64,000 nucleotides of DNA, taken from positions 124,001 through 188,000 of the forward strand of contig CAWBJQ010000002.1 of the NCBI GenBank assembly GCA_963789075.1. The letters run 5' to 3'. Both the position numbers and the translations under genes were made by a program. Origin of the DNA: DATATJ01 sp963789075 (GTDB lineage Bacteria > Acidobacteriota > Vicinamibacteria > Vicinamibacterales > CAVVIG01). The notes below the pieces were generated by a model. That model was not told the DNA's origin. It made no database searches and saw only the letters and a program-made list of their open reading frames with translations. Below, piece by piece: positions 40,357-48,760 of the stretch (the first letter of the stretch is position 1; every line of letters starts with the position of its first letter).

Positions 40357-41487
40357 GTGTCAAATATCGAACCCATAACGGGCGCTTCGGACCAGGCGGC
40401 CGCCAACGCTGAGGCCGCCATCGAATCCACCGCGCTGGAATCTGTACGAGCCGAGCGCGAAGGACTGCCACGCGGCTACCGGATGCGCGCAGATACTCAC
40501 TACGTGGATCACCTCGGGTCGCAATCCGCCGGGCAGCCGGTCCGCATGGTGGCCGTCGATCAGATCGCCTCGCCGCAGACGATTGACCCGCAGGATCTCC
40601 GGCCCCTGATCGACTCGATCCGGACGCACGGCATCGTGCACCCGCTGCTCATCTCTCGGGGCGAGACCGGTTACGCCGCGATCGCCGGCCACAAACGGCT
40701 GGCGGCTGCGCGGTTCCTGCGGCTGCCGACCGTGCCGTGTCTCCTTCACCACGTCGACGAAGCGCAGGCGATGGTCCTGGCGCGAGCCGACAACCTGCAG
40801 ACGCTCGTGCCGTCGCGGCCCGATGCCACGACGAGCATGACGACGGCGGTGCAGCAAGCCATCGCGCAGTCGTTGGGGATTGTGCAGGCGAGTGCCGGCG
40901 TGATCCAGACGAGCCCGCCGCATCTTGCGCGTGCGGCGATCGACCTCGTCGCCGCGCATGCGTGGCGCGCGGCGCGGTTGCTCGATGCGCTCGACGCCGC
41001 CGTCAAACACCCTGCGCGTCCCGCCCGCACGCGTGCGCTCGCGAGCGCGATCGATCAGGTCACGGATGGGTTCGCGGCCGAGGGCCGCTTGAACGGCGTG
41101 GCGATTCGCGCGCGGATCGACGGCGCCGCCGCCGGCGCGGCCGTCAATGGGCACGAGGTGTCGTTGATCGTGTCGAGCGCGGTGCTGGCCACCCTTCCCA
41201 TCGTCGAACACGCGTACCTCGATCAGCCCGCCATCCTCGTCTCCGGATCCAGCGGCGCGGCACCAGGTTCGATCCGCCTCGTCATCGCGCAACGCGCGGC
41301 GCCCGCGCCCGCCGCGCTCGCCGGGCGATTCTTCGACGAGACGTACAGCGATCGAATGGGTGGCTGGTGCGCTCTGGCGTGTGCGCTGGCCGTGAAAACG
41401 GCGACGGAGCGCCTCGGCGGCACCGCCGCGTTTGATGTCGACCCGGAGGGCCACAGCAGCGTGACCGTCCAGTTCCCGCACGCCTGA
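40357..41487 (+). CDS. ParB-N domain fused to a degenerate histidine-kinase-like region
   Basis: A 376-residue protein starting at GTG. Residues about 63-150 are ParB-nuclease-like: VRMVAVDQIASPQTIDPQDL, LIDSIRTHGIVHPLLIS, YAAIAGHKRLAAARFLRLPTVPC (GxRR-like box as GHKR) and AMVLARADNLQ (the usual ENLQR segment). Residues about 185-225 form paired helices like a dimerisation domain. Residues 230-376 resemble a HATPase fold, ending FFDETYSDRMGGWCALACALAV and RLGGTAAFDVDPEGHSSVTV. The phosphoacceptor His and clear ATP-lid glycines are missing. There is no ParA nearby, so it is not a partition gene. A PolyT-rich leader (40200-40330) may hold its promoter. Confidence 0.65.
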   Translation: MSNIEPITGASDQAAANAEAAIESTALESVRAEREGLPRGYRMRADTHYVDHLGSQSAGQPVRMVAVDQIASPQTIDPQDLRPLIDSIRTHGIVHPLLISRGETGYAAIAGHKRLAAARFLRLPTVPCLLHHVDEAQAMVLARADNLQTLVPSRPDATTSMTTAVQQAIAQSLGIVQASAGVIQTSPPHLARAAIDLVAAHAWRAARLLDALDAAVKHPARPARTRALASAIDQVTDGFAAEGRLNGVAIRARIDGAAAGAAVNGHEVSLIVSSAVLATLPIVEHAYLDQPAILVSGSSGAAPGSIRLVIAQRAAPAPAALAGRFFDETYSDRMGGWCALACALAVKTATERLGGTAAFDVDPEGHSSVTVQFPHA

Positions 41488-41592
41488 CACGTCGTGCGCA
41501 AAAAAACCTCGATCTCAGCTGGAGCGGCTATTCTTGTGACAATGAATATGGACATTGTTGAACGGCGGATCGCCACGGGTCGTCGGGGCGAG

Positions 41593-42516
41593 ATGAGCGC
41601 CATCATGAGGTCACTAATCGGCCGTGCGGCCTTCGCGCTGACGATCGTGTTCGCGGTGAGTGCGTCCGCCGCCGCTCAGACCCAAGTGCGGGTCGTCCGG
41701 GATCAGGCAATTATCTGGCGTCGTGAGGCCCGCATTCCCGTCACCACGGTGAAAGTCGGCACCGTGCTCGACGTCGTCGGTCGCGAAGACGACTGGTTCA
41801 TCGTCGTTGTCCCGCCAGAGAATGGTGGGGCCGGCCAGTCGGGGATGATCGCCGCCTCGCAGGTCGAGGCGGTCACGGGATCATCGCCGCGCGCCGGAAC
41901 AGCTCGCGGGCAGACAAGACCGGCGGCAGCGGCGCAACACTCCGCTCTGGCGACGTCTCGGCCCGTCGAAGTGTTCGGATCGGGTCAGGTCGCCCTGACC
42001 ACATGGCTCGCGCACGACGCGTTCAACGCCGTGGTCGGCCACTCCTTCGGACCGCTGTTTGGCGCGGGCGTCGAAGTGCACCTGCACGACCGCGTGTTCA
42101 TCAACGGGAATGTCGAGCGCTTCCAGCAGACAGGTCAGCGCGTGTTCGTCTCGAATGGGCAGGTGTTCAAGCTGGGAATTTCCGACACCGTGCGCGTGAT
42201 CCCTGTGTCGGTGACAGCCGGCTACCGGCACCGCTTCGGGACGGTGATGTCGTACTTCGGCGGTGGCGCCGGAGCGTATTTCTATCGAGAGACCTCGGCT
42301 TTTTCCGACGCGTCCGAGAACGTCAGCCAGAGTTTTGCCAGCTATCACGCGCTGGCGGGCGTCGAGGTCGCCGGCGGACGCTGGTGGCGGACGGCGTTCG
42401 AGGTGCAATTCACTACCGTGCCGAATGCCTTGGGCCCCAGCGGGACGGCGGCTGCGTTCGGCGAGCACAATCTTGGTGGTCTGCAGTTCCGCGTCAAGGT
42501 GCTGGGTGGCGGCTAG
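41593..42516 (+). CDS. exported SH3-like plus beta-barrel outer-membrane protein
   Basis: About 307 residues. Signal: AAFALTIVFAVSASAAAQ. An SH3-like domain follows (VRVVRDQAIIWRREARIPVTTVKVGTVLDVVGREDDWFIV). After an Ala/Thr/Gln linker there is a small eight-stranded OmpA-like barrel (HSFGPLFGAGVEVHLHDRVF, VSVTAGYRHRFGTVMSYFGGGAGAYFY, HNLGGLQFRVKVLGGG). Starts at 41494, 41542 and 41593 are all in frame; 41593 is chosen because the signal begins there. The role is unknown. It is followed after 51 bp by the receiver-PAS gene. Confidence 0.7.
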   Translation: MSAIMRSLIGRAAFALTIVFAVSASAAAQTQVRVVRDQAIIWRREARIPVTTVKVGTVLDVVGREDDWFIVVVPPENGGAGQSGMIAASQVEAVTGSSPRAGTARGQTRPAAAAQHSALATSRPVEVFGSGQVALTTWLAHDAFNAVVGHSFGPLFGAGVEVHLHDRVFINGNVERFQQTGQRVFVSNGQVFKLGISDTVRVIPVSVTAGYRHRFGTVMSYFGGGAGAYFYRETSAFSDASENVSQSFASYHALAGVEVAGGRWWRTAFEVQFTTVPNALGPSGTAAAFGEHNLGGLQFRVKVLGGG

Positions 42517-42567
42517 CGCGTCCTGAAGACTCGACCGCTGTGCGCCTTTTTCACGAGGGCGGCAATC

Positions 42568-43467
42568 ATGACGACCGATCCATCCGCCATGGACGTGCCG
42601 GGGCGAGGTCCAATGAGTCCGGTCGAGCGTCGACAATTCGATCGCCGGCAGCGCTGGAGGCGGCGCAACGCCGACCTGCAAACTGTCAAGACGCCACGCG
42701 TGTTGTTGATCGAACCGCACGAAGACACGCGCCTCCTGTACGCCAGCCTCTTCGAAGAGTCGGGCTACGCGGTGTACGCGATGGCGAACGGGCTCGAGGC
42801 GCTCACCACCGCGCAGAAGCGGCTGCCCGACATCGTGGTGATGGAGGTCGCCGTCCCTGGTGGCGACGGCTTCACGATCCTGCAGGCCCTCCGGGCGGAA
42901 CGGGCAACCGCGGATGTGCCCGCCGTGGTCGTGACCTCTCTGCTGCACTTTGACGTGCCTCAACGCGCGCGCGAATCGGGCGCGACGGTTGTCCTAAGCA
43001 CGCCCACACCGATTGATTCGGTGCTGGGAGCCGTCGACGAGCTCATGAATGCGACGCCCGTCGACCGATTCGCGAGCCGCCGGCTTCGCCGGTCGCTGCT
43101 GATGCTTCGGAAGGCCGGCGCGCAACTCAATCTCGACACCACTGCCAGAGAACGCGTGATCGCGCTGATCGGCCGGCTGCAGATCGCAGTGATGGCGATC
43201 GATGAACACGGCCGGTATGTGGCGGCGAGCACAGGCGCCGAGTTGCTCACCGGCTACACACGGGCCGAGCTGCTCTCGATGTCGATCTTCGACACCGCGT
43301 TGGGCATGGATCTCCCGCTGGCGCGCCGATGGGAGGAATTCGTGTCGCGTGAAGATATGATCTCGACCGGGACGATCCGGGACAAAGCCGGACGTTCGGT
43401 GACCGTTCACTCCTTGATCGCGACGATCGTCCCGGGACTGCACGCGGCCGCCTTTTCGATGGGCTGA
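42568..43467 (+). CDS. atypical receiver domain linked to a PAS domain
   Basis: A 299-residue protein. The receiver (about 43-165) reads RVLLIEPHEDTRLLYASLFE, DIVVMEVAVPGGDGF, AVVVTS and VVLSTPTPIDSVL. The phosphoacceptor position is Glu instead of Asp (VMEVAVP) and the switch Lys is Thr (STP), so it should not be phosphorylated normally. After a helix, residues about 205-299 are a PAS domain (VMAIDEHGRYVAASTGAELLTGYTRAELL). No output domain follows. It may be a scaffold or ligand-sensing protein. No kinase gene is adjacent; the closest neighbour is the exported barrel gene. Confidence 0.78.
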   Translation: MTTDPSAMDVPGRGPMSPVERRQFDRRQRWRRRNADLQTVKTPRVLLIEPHEDTRLLYASLFEESGYAVYAMANGLEALTTAQKRLPDIVVMEVAVPGGDGFTILQALRAERATADVPAVVVTSLLHFDVPQRARESGATVVLSTPTPIDSVLGAVDELMNATPVDRFASRRLRRSLLMLRKAGAQLNLDTTARERVIALIGRLQIAVMAIDEHGRYVAASTGAELLTGYTRAELLSMSIFDTALGMDLPLARRWEEFVSREDMISTGTIRDKAGRSVTVHSLIATIVPGLHAAAFSMG

Positions 43468-43495
43468 CCACTCTTAATCGCCCCACCGAACCTCG

Positions 43496-43501
43496 TATAA
43501 T
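43496..43501 (+). promoter_or_regulatory. candidate -10 element (TATAAT)
   Basis: A perfect TATAAT followed by CG lies 36 bp before the dienelactone hydrolase start and after the previous gene. No good -35 hexamer stands at 16-18 bp. The same TATAATCG octamer precedes the LuxR-type gene at 45958. Confidence 0.35.
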
Positions 43502-43531
43502 CGCAGGTGTTGAAGCGAGGAGTGTCCAGCC

Positions 43532-44428
43532 ATGAGTGACGAGCAGCGAGGTCAGCGTTCGAATAATCCCGGACCGGCCGATCCATCACGCCGCGAGTTT
43601 GTCGCGACGGTCGTCGGCGGTCTGGCCGTGGCGGCGACGAGCGCTTCGGCCGCGCCGCTGCCGGTCGTCGAAACCGCCGTGCAGGTCCGGACGCCGGATG
43701 GCGTGTGCGACGCGTCCTTCATCCATCCAGCGAGCGGTTCACACCCCGGCGTCATCATCTGGCCCGATGCCTTCGGCCTGCGGCCGTCGATGCGCGATAT
43801 CGGCAAGCGAATCGCCGCCGACGGGTACGCCGTCCTGGTTCCCAATCCGTTTTATCGCGTCGCCAAGGCGCCCGTGATCGCCGACATGTCGACGTTCAGC
43901 TTCCAGAACCCGCAGGATCGCGCGAAGCTGCAGCCGCTGATGGGGTCGATCAACGCGCCCGGGGCGGCGGAGAAGGACGCGGTGGCGTTCGTGGCGTTCC
44001 TGGACGCGCAGGCGCAGGTGGATAAGAGCAAGAAGATCGGCACGCAGGGCTACTGCATGGGCGGTGCGCTGGTCGTGAAGACGGCGGCGGCAGTTCCGAA
44101 CCGCGTCGGCGCGGGCGCGTCGTTTCACGGCGGCGGACTCGTGACGGACAAACCGGAGAGTCCGCATCTGCTGGCGCCGAAAATCAAGGCCCGCATGTAT
44201 TTCGGCATCGCGGCCAACGACGACAAGAGTCAGCCTGACGCCAAGGACAAGCTGCGGGAAGCGTTTGCTGCCGCGCACGTTCCCGCGGAGATCGAAGTCT
44301 ACGGATCGAATCACGGCTGGTGCGTTCCGGACATGCCGGCGCAGAACGGCGCGCCGATATACAACAAGCCGGATGCGGAGAAGGCCTGGGCCAAGCTCGT
44401 GGCGCTGTACAAGTCCGCGCTCGGCTGA
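43532..44428 (+). CDS. exported dienelactone-hydrolase-family alpha/beta hydrolase
   Basis: A 298-residue protein. The N-terminal SRREFVATVVGGLAVAATSASA is Tat-like (RRxF). The hydrolase has GVIIWPDAFGLRPSMRDIGKR, IGTQGYCMGGALVVKTAA (Cys nucleophile in GxCxGG), YFGIAANDDKSQPDAK (Asp) and YGSNHGWCVPD (His), the DLH catalytic triad. Substrate unknown; a lactone or ester of plant or aromatic origin is possible. GAGGAG precedes the ATG. Confidence 0.9.
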   Translation: MSDEQRGQRSNNPGPADPSRREFVATVVGGLAVAATSASAAPLPVVETAVQVRTPDGVCDASFIHPASGSHPGVIIWPDAFGLRPSMRDIGKRIAADGYAVLVPNPFYRVAKAPVIADMSTFSFQNPQDRAKLQPLMGSINAPGAAEKDAVAFVAFLDAQAQVDKSKKIGTQGYCMGGALVVKTAAAVPNRVGAGASFHGGGLVTDKPESPHLLAPKIKARMYFGIAANDDKSQPDAKDKLREAFAAAHVPAEIEVYGSNHGWCVPDMPAQNGAPIYNKPDAEKAWAKLVALYKSALG

Positions 44429-44604
44429 AGTGCAAACCGTCCGACAGACTCGGAGTTAACACGGAATACGTGTGCCTAGTGATGAGGCCATCTTTCTGGG
44501 CTGGAAGCGCTGCCGCACGCGAGGAGCACCGTACGATCGGCGCCTGCGTTCGCACCTGCATAAATCAAGTTGGCTGGAACATGAGCGTCATTTGATCGAT
44601 ATGT

Positions 44605-44647
44605 TATAGTCAGCCTTTACTATAGCTGATTATTTGGCCATACTATA
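44605..44647 (+). promoter_or_regulatory. operator-like dyad upstream of fic
   Basis: TATAGT (44605-44610) and ACTATA (44619-44624) form an inverted repeat, with another ACTATA half-site at 44642-44647, 13 bp before the Fic start. An overlapping dyad TCAGC/GCTGA covers 44610-44629. The sequence is strongly AT-rich compared with its surroundings, which suggests a promoter with a self-regulatory binding site. Confidence 0.55.
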
Positions 44648-44660
44648 GGCACGCTGTAAT

Positions 44661-45842
44661 ATGGCTAAACCTGCTTCGGAGGGCTCATCGGTAATCAGAC
44701 GCCGAGCGGGCTGCTACGTCCATCAGGCAACCGGCTATTCGGCGTTCATCCCGTCGCCTCTGCCTCCGTCGCCGCCGCTCTCACTGTCCCCCGAGCTCCA
44801 GGCGCTGCTCTCCGATGCCGATCGCGCCATCGGGCGCCTCGACGGCTCCATTCAAACGCTTCCCAATCCCGATCTGTTCGTGTTGATGTACGTGCGCAAG
44901 GAAGCCGTGCTCTCGAGCCAGATCGAAGGCACGCAGAGCTCGCTGCAGGATCTGCTGGCCGCCGAAGCGCAGGTGCTGGCGCCCGAGGCGCCGAAAGACG
45001 TCGATGAAGTCGTGAATTACGTGGCAGCCATGAACTATGGTCTGGCGCGGCTCGCCACACTACCCGTGTCGGTGCGTCTGGTTCGTGAAATTCATGAGCG
45101 GCTGCTCGCCGGGGTTCGCGGGTCGCAGCTCCAGCCCGGAGAGCTGCGCCGGACGCAGAACTGGGTTGGACCAGCTGGCTCGACGATCGCCACTGCGGCG
45201 TTCGTGCCACCGCCGCCCGGGCTCGTGCCCGAGGCCCTCGGCGATCTCGAGCGATTCCTCCACGGCGACACGGAATTGCCGCTGCTCGTGAAGATCGGCC
45301 TCGCGCACGCGCAGTTCGAAACGATTCATCCGTTTCTCGACGGGAACGGACGCTGCGGCCGGCTGCTCATCACGTTCCTGCTCTGCGAAGGGCAGGCGCT
45401 GCACAAGCCGGTGCTGTACCTCTCGCACTACTTCAAACGCCACCGGCAGGAGTACTACGATCGCCTGCAGGCCGTTCGCGAAACGGGCGACTGGGACGGT
45501 TGGCTCGCGTTCTTCTTGAAGGGCGTCTCGAACGTGAGCGTGCAAGCGACCGACACGGCGCGCCGCATTCTGGCGCTGCGCGAAGCGCACCGAAGCGCCG
45601 TCACCGACCATCTCGGACGCGCGACCGGCAACGGACTGCGCGTGCTCGAAAAGCTCTACGAGCGGCCGATCATGTCGGTGTCCCAGATCCGCGAGCTGAC
45701 GAACACGACGTACACCGCCGCGAACGATCTCGTCGCGCGCCTCGCTGCGCTCGGCATCCTCATCGAGTTCACGGGACAGCGGCGCCATCGGCGCTTTCGG
45801 TACGACGCGTACATCAGGTTGTTCGAAGAGGCCGGCGTGTGA
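44661..45842 (+). CDS. Fic family protein with winged-helix C-terminus
   Basis: A 393-residue protein expected to transfer AMP from ATP to a protein. SSQIEGT (about 85-91) fits the inhibitory S/TxxxE(G/N) helix. The core HPFLDGNGRCGR (from about residue 223) has the catalytic His, Asp, Asn and Arg. The N-terminal Fic_N-type segment is SALSPELQALLSDADRAIGRL-like. Residues about 315-390 form a winged helix (NGLRVLEKLYERPIMSVSQIRELTNTTYTAANDLVARLAALGIL). This class is usually self-regulated. No ribosome site precedes the ATG, so translation may be leaderless. It may act alone, as no separate antitoxin gene is present. Confidence 0.92.
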   Translation: MAKPASEGSSVIRRRAGCYVHQATGYSAFIPSPLPPSPPLSLSPELQALLSDADRAIGRLDGSIQTLPNPDLFVLMYVRKEAVLSSQIEGTQSSLQDLLAAEAQVLAPEAPKDVDEVVNYVAAMNYGLARLATLPVSVRLVREIHERLLAGVRGSQLQPGELRRTQNWVGPAGSTIATAAFVPPPPGLVPEALGDLERFLHGDTELPLLVKIGLAHAQFETIHPFLDGNGRCGRLLITFLLCEGQALHKPVLYLSHYFKRHRQEYYDRLQAVRETGDWDGWLAFFLKGVSNVSVQATDTARRILALREAHRSAVTDHLGRATGNGLRVLEKLYERPIMSVSQIRELTNTTYTAANDLVARLAALGILIEFTGQRRHRRFRYDAYIRLFEEAGV

Positions 45843-45957
45843 TCGCGAACTGATGTCGTGTCGCCGCAGTTGCCTTGTACATGTCGCGAGGCGGCGATCA
45901 CTCGAGGCCGTGACGACGTCTGGGCTGATCCGCAGCTCAGTCACCCCGTGCCAGTCC

Positions 45958-45963
45958 TATAAT
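45958..45963 (+). promoter_or_regulatory. candidate -10 element giving a near-leaderless mRNA
   Basis: TATAATCG lies with its last base 13 bp before the ATG at 45977. If used, transcription would start about 7 bases before that ATG, so the mRNA would be almost leaderless. No ribosome site is visible. An alternative GTG start at 45965 would overlap the promoter, which argues for the ATG. Confidence 0.4.
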
Positions 45964-45976
45964 CGTGTCGCGGGCC

Positions 45977-47653
45977 ATGCCCTCACCCAAATCGCCCGAA
46001 TGCCTCGCCGGCGATGAAGCGCTCAGACGCGGCGCATGGACGGAGGCTCGTGAGGCGTTCGACGCGGTCCTTCGCGTCGACGAGATTCCCGAGGCGCTTG
46101 AAGGCCTCGGCCTGGCGGCCTGGTGGCTCGATCTGGCCGACGTCGTGTTCGATTCCCGCGAGCGAGCCTATCGTCTGTATGTCGCTCGCGACGACCGGCG
46201 TGCGGCAGCTCGCGTGGCGGTATGGCTGGCGTGGGATTGCTGGGCGTTTCGCGGCGAGAACGCTGTCGCCAACGGGTGGCTTCAACGCGCGCGTCGACTG
46301 CTGGACGGGCAACCGGTCTCCTCCGAGCACGCGTGGCTCGAGGTGCGCGAAGGATCGTTGTGCCTGCTTGAAGAGGGCGACCCGGAACGGGCGCACGCCC
46401 TGGCCGCCGAAGGCATCCGCATCGCGCGCGAGGTCGGCAACGTCGACCTCGAGATGCTGGGCCGAGCCATTCAGGGCCTCGCGCTTGTCGTGTCCGGCGC
46501 AGTGGCCGAAGGCATGCGGGGCCTCGACGAAGTCAACGCCGCCGTGGTCGCCGGTGAACTGACCGACCTCGTCGCCATCGGGTTGTCCTGCTGTTACATG
46601 ATTGCGGCCTGCGAGCGGGTGCGCGACTACGACCGCGCCGTGCAGTGGTGCACCCGGCTCAAGGCCTTCTGTGCGAAGTGGGGCCTGCGTCCGTTGTTTG
46701 CTGTGTGCCGCACGCAGTACGCCTCGATTTGCCTGTGGCGAGGCACGTGGCTCGAAGCCGAGCAAGAGTTGTGCGCGGCGAACGATGAGCTCGCGGCGAG
46801 TCGTCCGGCCATGACCAGCGACGCGCTCGTGCGGCTTGCCGAGTTGCGGCGGCGCCAAGGACGGCTCGTTGAAGCGACGACGCTCTTCGAGCAGGCGGGC
46901 GGGCACGGCCTTGCGTTGCTGGGACGCGCCGAGCTCGCTTTCGATCGCGGCGATTTGCGCGCCGCCGCTGAACAGGCGGCGCGCTACCTCCGTCATGTGC
47001 GAACACAAAACCGTACCGATCGCGCGTCCGGCCTGGACCTGTTGGTACGCGCACTGACCGGTCTCGGCGACGCGGACGGCGCGAAGACCGCGCTGGCGGA
47101 GCTGTCGAGCATCGCCACGCTCGTCGCCACCATCCCGCTGCGGGCGGCGGCGAGCTTTGCCGCGGGATACGTGGCCATGGGCGACGGGAGACCTGACGCC
47201 GGACGGCAACATCTCGAGGATGCCGTGGATCTCTTTGTTCAGAGCGGCGCGCCCTATGAAGTGGCGCGCGCGCGCATTGAGTTGGCTCGCGCCCTCGGTG
47301 CGCTCGGACGAATCGATGCGGCCGCGGACGAGGCGCGGCGCGCGATCGAGCTTCTATCAGAGCTGAAGGCGGAGCTCGACATGGCGCGGGCTCGAGGCGT
47401 CCTTGAGTCTCTCGCGGCGCGGCAGCCGGACCGGGAATCGGCGCTCCCAGCATCCAGGTGTGGATTGACCAAGCGCGAAATCGAGGTCCTGCGCCTGGTG
47501 GCCGAAGGCCTGAACAATCAGACCATTGCCGAACGCCTCTTCGTCAGCGATCACACCGTCCATCGTCATCTCGCGAATATCTTGAGCAAGCTGAGCGTGT
47601 CGACCCGCGCCGCCGCGGTTGCGCAAGCCGCGCGCCGTGGGCTGCTTGCTTGA
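45977..47653 (+). CDS. LuxR-family transcriptional regulator with TPR-like sensor region
   Basis: A 558-residue protein. Residues 1 to about 480 are degenerate helical repeats of TPR/MalT type (AREAFDAVLRVDEIPEALEGLGLAAWW, RARRLLDGQPVSSEHAWLEVREG, GRLVEATTLFEQAGGHGLALLGRAELAFDRGDL). The last 65 residues are a LuxR HTH (LTKREIEVLRLVAEGLNNQTIAERLFVSDHTVHRHLANI) with the recognition helix intact. There is no nucleotide-binding domain, so it is not a LAL protein. The cupin gene follows 210 bp later on the same strand and may be a target. Confidence 0.92.
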   Translation: MPSPKSPECLAGDEALRRGAWTEAREAFDAVLRVDEIPEALEGLGLAAWWLDLADVVFDSRERAYRLYVARDDRRAAARVAVWLAWDCWAFRGENAVANGWLQRARRLLDGQPVSSEHAWLEVREGSLCLLEEGDPERAHALAAEGIRIAREVGNVDLEMLGRAIQGLALVVSGAVAEGMRGLDEVNAAVVAGELTDLVAIGLSCCYMIAACERVRDYDRAVQWCTRLKAFCAKWGLRPLFAVCRTQYASICLWRGTWLEAEQELCAANDELAASRPAMTSDALVRLAELRRRQGRLVEATTLFEQAGGHGLALLGRAELAFDRGDLRAAAEQAARYLRHVRTQNRTDRASGLDLLVRALTGLGDADGAKTALAELSSIATLVATIPLRAAASFAAGYVAMGDGRPDAGRQHLEDAVDLFVQSGAPYEVARARIELARALGALGRIDAAADEARRAIELLSELKAELDMARARGVLESLAARQPDRESALPASRCGLTKREIEVLRLVAEGLNNQTIAERLFVSDHTVHRHLANILSKLSVSTRAAAVAQAARRGLLA

Positions 47654-47862
47654 AGCGCACTGCGAAATGAGGCGCGGCCGGCCCTGTCCGCGAACCCCGC
47701 CAAGCTCATTTCACAACGCGGTCTAAGCATTTCTGATGGCCCGTCCGGGCCATTCGGCGGCGCCGGCTCAAAATGACCCGCGCGGGGGACGCGTGCCGCT
47801 CCCGACGTGGCTACAGTGTTCAGCGTTGGGGCTGCATTTCACGCGCCCGCAAGGAGGCACAG

Positions 47863-48354
47863 ATGAAAACGATCGCTTCGGCCATCACCGCGGCCGCCAT
47901 TCTGAGTGGCGGCGGGTACCTCGTCGTCCAGGCTCAGGGTCATCCGCATGTCATTCAGTCTGCCAAAGAGGCGCAGTGGGGCCCCGCGCCTCCGATGCTT
48001 CCGGCTGGCGCGCAAATCGCGGTGCTCGCCGGGAATCCCACCGCGGCCGGCGCCTACGCGGTTCGTCTCAAGTTCCCGGCCAACTACGCCATCCCCGCCC
48101 ACTCACATCCCACTGACGAGCATGTCGTCGTGGTTTCTGGTGCGCTCACGTTCGGCATGGGTGAGAAGCTGGCTAAAGGCGAAGCGGCGAACAAGACCCT
48201 CGCCGAAGGCGGCTTCGCGCTGATGCCGGCGAACATGAATCACTTCGCCTACACGTCGCAGGAAGCGACGATTGTGCTGTATGGGCAAGGGCCCGTGGAG
48301 TTCAAGTACGTGAATCCCGCTGACGATCCGCGCACGCCGAAGAAGAGTCAGTAA
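47863..48354 (+). CDS. exported cupin-domain protein
   Basis: A 163-residue protein. Signal: AITAAAILSGGGYLVVQAQ. Cupin motif 1 is AHSHPTDEHVVVVSGALTFGMG with two His and a Glu-like position, and motif 2 is GGFALMPANMNHFAYTS. The second His-ligand site is kept (NHFAY). Homologues are usually described as periplasmic cupin proteins of unknown substrate. AAGGAGG stands just before the ATG. A longer frame from 47773 was rejected because it lacks this site. Confidence 0.9.
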   Translation: MKTIASAITAAAILSGGGYLVVQAQGHPHVIQSAKEAQWGPAPPMLPAGAQIAVLAGNPTAAGAYAVRLKFPANYAIPAHSHPTDEHVVVVSGALTFGMGEKLAKGEAANKTLAEGGFALMPANMNHFAYTSQEATIVLYGQGPVEFKYVNPADDPRTPKKSQ

Positions 48355-48433
48355 ACGGTCAAGGGCCGGTCGACATTCGGATGGTCGATCGGCCAGGCCG
48401 CCGTCGCGATTGCTGTGGCGGGATGTTATCCGG

Positions 48434-48760
48434 TCACGCGATCTCGACGAGCGTTTCGCCTCGTTCGAGCGCGGCGACAATCGCAGGGAAGTCGGCTTCG
48501 ATGCGACGCAGTAATTCCGCGCGCCGCGTGTTTCCGATCCGAACCCAGACGACGGGAGCGCCTTCCTGTAGAACCCTGCGAACCACGAAGTCCTCATCCT
48601 TCGTGACGATCACCGCTCCGATCTTCGCTGCGTAGGCGCGGATCGCATTGTCGGATGCAGTCGCAAGCCCGCAATCGAAGACGTGATCGGCGGAATGGCC
48701 GAGCGTTTCAATCCGCCGTGCAAGCGCAGGCGGGAGCTGAGCGTCGACGAGAAAGCGCAA
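48434..48760 (-). CDS. DUF5615 PIN-like toxin
   Basis: A 108-residue protein. MRFLVDAQLPPALARRIETLGHSADHVFD and GAVIVTKDEDFVVRRVL carry the conserved acidic residues of the Mut7-C/PIN-like RNase fold (Asp in LVDAQLP, DxD in TKDEDF). It starts with TTG immediately after the stop of the DUF433 gene, without a separate ribosome site, so translation depends on termination of the antitoxin. It is a toxin of a recognised DUF433/DUF5615 pair. Confidence 0.9.
   Translation of the reverse strand: MRFLVDAQLPPALARRIETLGHSADHVFDCGLATASDNAIRAYAAKIGAVIVTKDEDFVVRRVLQEGAPVVWVRIGNTRRAELLRRIEADFPAIVAALERGETLVEIA

Noticed and set aside
40357..41487. Chromosome partition gene parB or an origin region
   Set aside because: No parA, parS-like palindromes, dnaA or gid genes are nearby, and the C-terminal part is not that of ParB.
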